A stretch of 21,153 nt of DNA from NCBI GenBank assembly GCA_005223375.1, contig RXOD01004516.1, positions 1 to 21,153 of the forward strand. Direction: 5' to 3'. The notes beneath the pieces were generated by a model, which saw only the letters and a program-made list of their open reading frames with translations, had not been told where the DNA came from and searched no databases. Shown here one piece after another: positions 15,563 to 21,153 of this stretch (its first letter is position 1; every line of letters starts with the position of its first letter). The DNA comes from Amoebophrya sp. AT5.2 (Eukaryota; Sar; Dinophyceae; Syndiniales; Amoebophryaceae). Position numbers and translations under genes: made by a program.

Positions 15563-18500
15563 CTAGTAAAAATAGAAAGTACCGTAGCCCCGTGGCGAGA
15601 ACATGGACAACACTTGCACGGCGTGCGTCATGTGGGCCTCTACCCCTCCTCGTTTGCGCCTTTCCCGCAGCCGTTCTGCCACGCTCGCTCTGTGCCTGCG
15701 CTGGATCCGCACAGCCGCGGCGGTCTCTTCCCTCACGCTTGTTCTCTCCTGCTGGGACGCAGACGGCGCTTCTAAGACTAAGTGGTCAACTTCCAGCTCC
15801 TCCGCCTGCGTGATGTGGGGTTCCTTCATCGGCCCCACGTCCTTGTTCGCGGCGTAGACCCGGCCGTCTTTGAACTGGTCGCCGACATCGATCACGAGCG
15901 GCAGTCGTGGGATCAGGGGAGGTGCGGGCTTTTCGCTTAGTACCTTTTCGTCTTGCGTTTCCTGCTCCTCGGCCACGGCCGCGCCGCCCATACTCAGGTA
16001 CTCGCGACCTTCTTGCGCCGAGCGGTCTGGGTCGAGTTGATCGCTCTCGCCTGCGAACGCGGGGCTGGCACTGGCTGCCTCCGCCGCGGACACCCGGGAT
16101 TTCTCCAACTCCTCCACTTCCTGCAGCGGCTCATCTCGCTTTGCCGCGGAAAGAAGATCCTGCTTTCTGCCCTGCGCCTCGGCCCGTGCCTTGCCGCCGC
16201 GGTAGCGGCTCTGGATCTTCAAACTCGCTTCCTCGAGCTCTTTGCGCTCCTGTAGTGCACGTTTTGCCTCCGCTTCCGCTTGCTCCTGCTTTTCGCGCTG
16301 TAGCCGTTCGCTTTCCTCCTTCTGCAGTCGCTTTTCCTCGGCCCAGCGCGCCTGCCGCGCTTGTTTTCGTGCCTCTTGCTCCTCCTTCAGGCACTTCGCC
16401 TCGTCCGCTTCTTTCCTTTCGCGTTCTAGGGCTTTTCTCTTGTCCTCGACATCGGCGCGAGCCTTGCCGCCGCGGTAGCGACTTTGGATCTTAAGCGACA
16501 TTGAGTTTTCTAGTTCCTGCTGCTCTTGGTCTTGGAGGCGCTTTGCCTCAGCTGCTTCCCGCTCCTGTGCCTCGCGCTCGAGTCGTTCTTCCTCCTCCTG
16601 CAGACGCTGCGCCTCGGCCTCGCGTGCTTGCCTTTCGCGCTCGAGTCGTTCTTCCTCCTCCTGCAGACGCTTCGCTTCGGCCTCTATTCTCTGCTTTTTC
16701 TCTTCGGCAACAGCTCGCGCCTTGCCGCCTCGATAGCGAGTCTGAATCTTCAACGACGCGTGCACGAGCTCTTTTTCTTCTTGCAACCGCTTCGCTTCGG
16801 CCTCCCGCTCTCGCTTCTCGCGCGCTAGACTTCGTTTCTTGTCTTCGGCATCGACTCGCGCTTTGCCCCCTCGGTAGCGACTCTGAATCTTCAACGACGC
16901 ATACACGAGCTCTTTTTCTTCTTGCAACCGCTTCGCTTCGGCCTCCCGTTCTCGCTTCTCGCGCGCTAGACTTTGTTTCTTGTCTTCCGCGGCGGTTCGC
17001 GCTTTGCCCCCTCGGTAGCGACTTTGGATCTTCAACGACGCATAAACGAGCTCCCTCGTCTCCACTTCCACGCGACGTTTGGCCTCCGCTTCGCGCTGCT
17101 CGCGCTCCTTCTCGCGAGCCAGTCTTTGCTTCTTGTCCTCGGTAGCGGCCCGCGCCTTGCCCCCACGGTAGCGGCTCTGGATGCGCAAAGACGCTAACTC
17201 AAGCTCGTTCTCCTCCTGCAGGCGCTTGGCCTCTGCTTCCCGCGCCTCCCGCTTTTTGCGGTCTCCTGGACTTTCCACCACGTGATCGGCTGAGTCGCGT
17301 CGCGCGACCGAAAACTCATTCATGCTTCTCCTCGCGGGGGCTTGCCCGACGTCCTTGCTCTCTTCATCTTGCCCCCGTGGCGTCAGATTTACTCTGTCGT
17401 GATCATACGAGTACGTCGTCGGCCCGTGAGCTGTTTTCGTCGCTAACCTCCTTGCCGCGATGCGCTCCGCCACGCTCTTCCGGCGGCGATTCGGTACGCG
17501 GATCTCGTTTGCTTCCGGCGCAGAATCTTCTAGATCATCAGAGTCGTCGACGGCGACGGCATCAGGTTCAGGATTTTTGTCTGCTTCGAGTTCAGCAACT
17601 TCAGCACGGTCACTCGCCACCTGCTCGGAAGCCCGTTTTGGTCCACTTGTCTCGGAAAAACGCTTGGACGGGCGAACTGGCGCATCGAGATTGGCCGTGT
17701 CTCGCCGCGCTTCTTTGAAGGATTGCATTGTGGAGGAAGGACGTTTGCTTGACCGAGCATCGCTTTCGTGGGCACCTGCAGCTGTTTCGGGAAATGCAGC
17801 TGCCGGAATCGACGCCTCCACGAACTTATCGCGGATCGATGAAGCCTCATCCGCGGATAGGCCGCTCGCGCCGGACCCAGATGACGATGAAGTCCCGGAG
17901 ATCTGCTTCTCGGGGGTTCCGCCTCCTGCATCTAGATCAGCCGCACCACGAGGCGAAACGTCTGTCACCCCTCGGGAGTCCTCGTCCTTCTCATGGTGCA
18001 GCTGTATGGAAGACGATTGGGTTCTGACCGATTTCTCAAGTTGAACAAGTTCTTGATCCCCCATCAGGGATAGTTGCAAGTTCGCATTCTCCTGCGCCAG
18101 GATCGAGTCAAGCGCTCTTTTCTCATCGACGTGCGTGTCACGGTGCACCTGCGCAGAAGTGCCCTGCGTCGCGGCGTTCAACTGATCGTTCTCCTCTTTC
18201 AGTCGAATTTCCAGAAGCGAGGCCATGGACCGCTCATCTTCTACGTCTCCCCCGACATCGTTTTCTTTTGATGCCGCGTCCCCGGCGTTCAACATAGCGT
18301 TCTTGTCCTCTGCTTCCGCCGCACCCGAGGTCGGGGATGCCCCAGCTCCGTGCACGAAGTCGTGCCTGTCGTGGTGCTGCTGTATCAAGTGCTCGTCCGC
18401 CATGAAGCAGGCTTGGTGGCAGATGCCGTCGTCCGTGTGTCCCATGTCCGCGGCGGAATGATGCAAAACCGCCTCCACCTCGTCCCGCGCCCTCGGTGCA

Positions 18501-21153
18501 CTCCCACGTCCGGTCGCCGCGCGGCTGCCGCGCCTCGAATTCGATAGCGCAGGCGCAACTGCAATCGGCGCGCCTCCAATCGACGTCGATTTAGAAAGCG
18601 GCGGAGGCGACTTGGAGGACAGACCGCGGGGGCTCCGCATGCTAGAAAACTGGAACTTAGCGAGGTCGTCCTTGTACTGATGCTTCGGTGTGAAAACTCC
18701 TCGGGGTGAAAGCTGGTGACTCCAGAACTCGGGCCTTGGCGATAATTGGCCGCCCGTTTCGTTTTCTGCTGCCGACGAGTTCGAGACGCGTCGTCCCCGG
18801 GGGAGGGCTTTGAAGTCCGCGTGGCCCTTGTCCTGCTTGGCAAGCCCGCGCGCCTTCGGAACCGAGATCATCGCCTGCTGCGACGACGAAGTTCCACTGC
18901 CAGAGCGGCTGTCAGAGCCAGGACGAACGGCAGTAGTAGAGCGCGAAGGGCGATCCCCAGCAGTCGTGGACAACTTCTTCTTCGAGGCGGAACTACCACT
19001 ATTTCGGCCGTTTACGCTTTCCCTTTCGCTTGGTGCGGCTCTCGATTTCTGCTCTCTGCGCGGCTGGTTTCCGGTCGTTGTGTCTGAAAGCCGCGAGATC
19101 AGGGGCGTTTTGCTCGCCTTCGTCTTTTTCGGCGCGTTTCCGCTCGGAACTCCGGGCAGGTCCCCGCTCTCTGGTACCTGTTCCGCCAGATCCTTCTTGC
19201 TCGACCTCCGGGCAACGCCCGAGCCCCGGTACTCACTCGGCTGGTCTTCAATTTGCGGAAAACTACCCACTTTTTCTTCAGGCGGAGGAGTGTGGTCCGC
19301 AAATTGGACGTCGTCTTCGTGATGCACGCTCGCATGATGCTCCTCCGCCTTCACACTGGGGGACCTATTGCGTTTCACAGAAACCTTGGCCGGTGCCTTC
19401 CTCGGCGCAAGCTTCGGCGCGAGCACGACAATCGGGCCGTTCTCTGGTAGATCCTCGTCGCCGTCTCCCGCAGCATCCGGATCAGATTGTGCTTGATCTG
19501 GCTGCGGCCCATCTGCGGCTTGCCCTTGCTCCGGATCCACGAACACGTCTTTCTCGATCTCTTCCCTTTCTGCGCTCGCACCTGCGCCGACGTCAGCACC
19601 TTGTGGGAGTTCTTCTTCTTCCTCGGATGAAGAAAGCTCGTGGAAGTGGCTGTGCTTCGAGCTCTCCGTGCGGTCGTCCTGATCATCATTTTTCACGTCG
19701 TCGCGTGGCATCGCATGCGACATTTGCGGCGAGACATCCGGTGACGAAAGGCTGAAGTAGTTATCCGCGGCAGCACTGGGCCGGGTCGAAATCGTGTTCA
19801 TTGGAGAAGAAATCACCTGTTTGCGCTCCTTTTCGCCATCATTCTCCCCGCCCGTCGCAGAAACTGGAGTAGAGGGCGTCGCACTCGCAGCGTCGTCGTC
19901 TTCGAGGAGCAGTGGTGCAACCGCGTCGCTGCGCAGGGCGTCCACGACATCCGTTGCCGAGTTGGAGTTGCCGTAGCCAGCCGCAGCGATATCATCGTTC
20001 TCGAGGGCTGCGTCACTATTTTCCTCCTTGTTCTCTGATGCTCGAGCAGCAGCGTCACCCGCCTGGCTCACGGCAAGACTCTTCGACCTTTCTCCGGGCG
20101 CAACCAACCTCGCGCCTGGAAAAACGAAAACCCCCACGTCATTTGTTTCTTGAGTCGGAGCTCTGTCGGTCTCCGTGGCGCGATCTGGTGACAGCATTTG
20201 CAGTTGTCCTCCAGGCATCCCAATGCTCAGCCGCTGCTTCCGTTCCGCGTTCAGCGTTTTTGGGGCTGCACTTTCTACGCGCATAGGCCGTCCCGGCGTC
20301 TTTGTCCGTCCGCGGCGTTTTCCCTCCAGCATGTTCACCCGGTTCATAATGCGACCGGGAGACCCGGTTGCCGCCGTCGGGTCCCCGTTCCTTCGCGGCG
20401 TCCTTCCGCTGCGCGGGGTCGTCGACCGCGCGCCGCCGCCGCCCCGGATGATCCTCCCATGGTACCGGTCGTACGGAGAAGATGAACTCAGCATCCCCCC
20501 GTGCTCGATCGGCGCTCCCCGCGCCCCGAAGTGTCGACTCCAGGCGGGAGCGACCTCGCGGATTACATTCCCCTCCAAGTCCCGCGCGGATCGCGGCGTC
20601 CGCGGCCGTGAGTCCGGTTCGTCCCTAGAAGACCGTAGCGGGAATCTCGGCCCGGGTCGCGACAGCCCCAGCTCCGAGTCGTTTTGCGGCCACTGCATGA
20701 CGCGGCGGGGCTTTTTAGAATTTCCGTTAACGTGGCCAACCTCGACCCGCCGCCCGTTCAGATCGTAATCCACCGGATTCTGGTGCTGCTTCGGCGTAAG
20801 GGAACGCAGGTACGCCTCGCCGCGCGCGAACCCCCGCGGCGTGAGCAACCCGCGCAGCGGGTGAGACCCTGTGGCAGCCGTGGCGGCGCTGGAGCTGGTT
20901 TTCGGCTGAGCTCGTTGCTTCTGGGGCGCCGGCGGGGGTCCCTCGCGCTTGAAGTGGAAAGGATAATGATCTTCAGGGTGGAAGTGCAAGTGGTCCAGCG
21001 CGGCCACGTTCCGCGTCATCGGCCGCGGGTCCTTGGATGCGCGTTCTGCGGTGCGGGCGCGGGTGTAGCCCGAAGGACCCACCTTCTTGGGCGTGTCCTT
21101 GCTGAACAGGTTGCGGCCGATTTTCTGCGCCGACGGCGGGTGCCCGAAGATTT
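15563..21153 (-). CDS. Giant IQ-motif and coiled-coil protein, 5' end outside the window
   Basis: The frame is open from the right edge (first complete codon at 21151) to a TAG at 15563, at least 1862 residues. The earliest in-frame ATG visible is at 21017-21019, but coding-like sequence (GHPPSAQKIGRNLFSKDTPK) continues upstream, so the true start is probably beyond the window. The N-terminal two thirds are disordered: Ser/Pro/Arg-rich, then acidic (SSSEEEEELPQG), with (S/T)PRG recurring. Toward the C terminus come six IQ-type motifs (core SLKIQSRYRGGKAR) between about 17200 and 16180, spaced by charged coiled coils (REAEAKRLQEEKEL). A seventh, divergent IQ (AAAVRIQRRHRASVAERLRER) lies near 15700, and the end is MFSPRGYGTFYFY. 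IQ motifs bind calmodulin or related EF-hand proteins, so a calcium-responsive cytoskeletal scaffold is likely. No motor, kinase or membrane segment is seen. Confidence 0.8.
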   Translation of the reverse strand, partial: IFGHPPSAQKIGRNLFSKDTPKKVGPSGYTRARTAERASKDPRPMTRNVAALDHLHFHPEDHYPFHFKREGPPPAPQKQRAQPKTSSSAATAATGSHPLRGLLTPRGFARGEAYLRSLTPKQHQNPVDYDLNGRRVEVGHVNGNSKKPRRVMQWPQNDSELGLSRPGPRFPLRSSRDEPDSRPRTPRSARDLEGNVIREVAPAWSRHFGARGAPIEHGGMLSSSSPYDRYHGRIIRGGGGARSTTPRSGRTPRRNGDPTAATGSPGRIMNRVNMLEGKRRGRTKTPGRPMRVESAAPKTLNAERKQRLSIGMPGGQLQMLSPDRATETDRAPTQETNDVGVFVFPGARLVAPGERSKSLAVSQAGDAAARASENKEENSDAALENDDIAAAGYGNSNSATDVVDALRSDAVAPLLLEDDDAASATPSTPVSATGGENDGEKERKQVISSPMNTISTRPSAAADNYFSLSSPDVSPQMSHAMPRDDVKNDDQDDRTESSKHSHFHELSSSEEEEELPQGADVGAGASAEREEIEKDVFVDPEQGQAADGPQPDQAQSDPDAAGDGDEDLPENGPIVVLAPKLAPRKAPAKVSVKRNRSPSVKAEEHHASVHHEDDVQFADHTPPPEEKVGSFPQIEDQPSEYRGSGVARRSSKKDLAEQVPESGDLPGVPSGNAPKKTKASKTPLISRLSDTTTGNQPRREQKSRAAPSERESVNGRNSGSSASKKKLSTTAGDRPSRSTTAVRPGSDSRSGSGTSSSQQAMISVPKARGLAKQDKGHADFKALPRGRRVSNSSAAENETGGQLSPRPEFWSHQLSPRGVFTPKHQYKDDLAKFQFSSMRSPRGLSSKSPPPLSKSTSIGGAPIAVAPALSNSRRGSRAATGRGSAPRARDEVEAVLHHSAADMGHTDDGICHQACFMADEHLIQQHHDRHDFVHGAGASPTSGAAEAEDKNAMLNAGDAASKENDVGGDVEDERSMASLLEIRLKEENDQLNAATQGTSAQVHRDTHVDEKRALDSILAQENANLQLSLMGDQELVQLEKSVRTQSSSIQLHHEKDEDSRGVTDVSPRGAADLDAGGGTPEKQISGTSSSSGSGASGLSADEASSIRDKFVEASIPAAAFPETAAGAHESDARSSKRPSSTMQSFKEARRDTANLDAPVRPSKRFSETSGPKRASEQVASDRAEVAELEADKNPEPDAVAVDDSDDLEDSAPEANEIRVPNRRRKSVAERIAARRLATKTAHGPTTYSYDHDRVNLTPRGQDEESKDVGQAPARRSMNEFSVARRDSADHVVESPGDRKKREAREAEAKRLQEENELELASLRIQSRYRGGKARAATEDKKQRLAREKEREQREAEAKRRVEVETRELVYASLKIQSRYRGGKARTAAEDKKQSLAREKREREAEAKRLQEEKELVYASLKIQSRYRGGKARVDAEDKKRSLAREKREREAEAKRLQEEKELVHASLKIQTRYRGGKARAVAEEKKQRIEAEAKRLQEEEERLERERQAREAEAQRLQEEEERLEREAQEREAAEAKRLQDQEQQELENSMSLKIQSRYRGGKARADVEDKRKALERERKEADEAKCLKEEQEARKQARQARWAEEKRLQKEESERLQREKQEQAEAEAKRALQERKELEEASLKIQSRYRGGKARAEAQGRKQDLLSAAKRDEPLQEVEELEKSRVSAAEAASASPAFAGESDQLDPDRSAQEGREYLSMGGAAVAEEQETQDEKVLSEKPAPPLIPRLPLVIDVGDQFKDGRVYAANKDVGPMKEPHITQAEELEVDHLVLEAPSASQQERTSVREETAAAVRIQRRHRASVAERLRERRKRGGVEAHMTHAVQVLSMFSPRGYGTFYFY
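16180..17200 (-). repeat. IQ-motif coding repeats
   Basis: Six copies of the IQ codon block begin near 16186, 16460, 16711, 16858, 16999 and 17152. The spacing is 141-153 bases in the right four and about 250-275 in the left two. The units around 16754-16846 and 16895-16987 are nearly identical at the DNA level, showing recent duplication. A separate 63-base (21-residue) repeat, LERE.Q.REAEAQRLQEEEER, lies at about 16573-16698. Confidence 0.9.

Noticed and set aside
16573..16698. Possible motor-protein neck (myosin-like) reading of the IQ/coiled-coil region
   Set aside because: No P-loop, switch or other motor-domain motif appears anywhere in the more than 1800 residues visible.

Overview
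The window looks like nuclear DNA from a microbial eukaryote. It has a candidate GT-AG intron, an eIF3j-like translation factor, a very long disordered IQ-motif/coiled-coil protein, SH3-like domains, and secreted proteins with eukaryotic-type signal peptides. Long repeat-bearing spacers separate the genes and no bacterial operon signals are visible. Seven of the nine recognisable coding units lie co-directionally on the minus strand. That arrangement and the IQ-repeat protein would suit a dinoflagellate-lineage alveolate, but this is a weak inference and other protists are possible.

Layout. 1-2.9 kb (plus strand): the 3' end of a possible gene, a short tandem repeat, and an unrecognised two-exon gene (1000-1536) followed by a perfect hairpin and degenerate tandem repeats. 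2.9-7.4 kb (minus strand): a mobile-element-like module. It holds a Gag-like protein with a Gly/Arg-rich stretch and one CCCH zinc knuckle, a tyrosine recombinase with all the expected catalytic residues, and two upstream lysine/serine-rich ORFs in staggered frames. Next to it are two identical 162-bp direct repeats, each folding into three consecutive hairpins. No reverse transcriptase is visible.

7.5-11.2 kb (minus strand): a tandem duplication. Two secreted-protein genes share their 5' flank and signal peptide but have unrelated mature parts, one a short six-cysteine protein and the other a ~617-residue alpha/beta hydrolase. The hydrolase C terminus is altered by a frame-changing 152-bp duplication.

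12.2-21.2 kb (minus strand): apparently host housekeeping or structural genes. These are an eIF3j-like factor, a two- or three-module SH3-like protein, and a ~1860-residue IQ-motif protein whose reading frame stays open past the right edge.

The genes do not form an obvious pathway. The clearest functional units are the recombinase module with its structured repeats and the pair of leader-sharing secreted proteins. Many genes have a short perfect inverted repeat just after the stop codon, which may or may not exceed chance.
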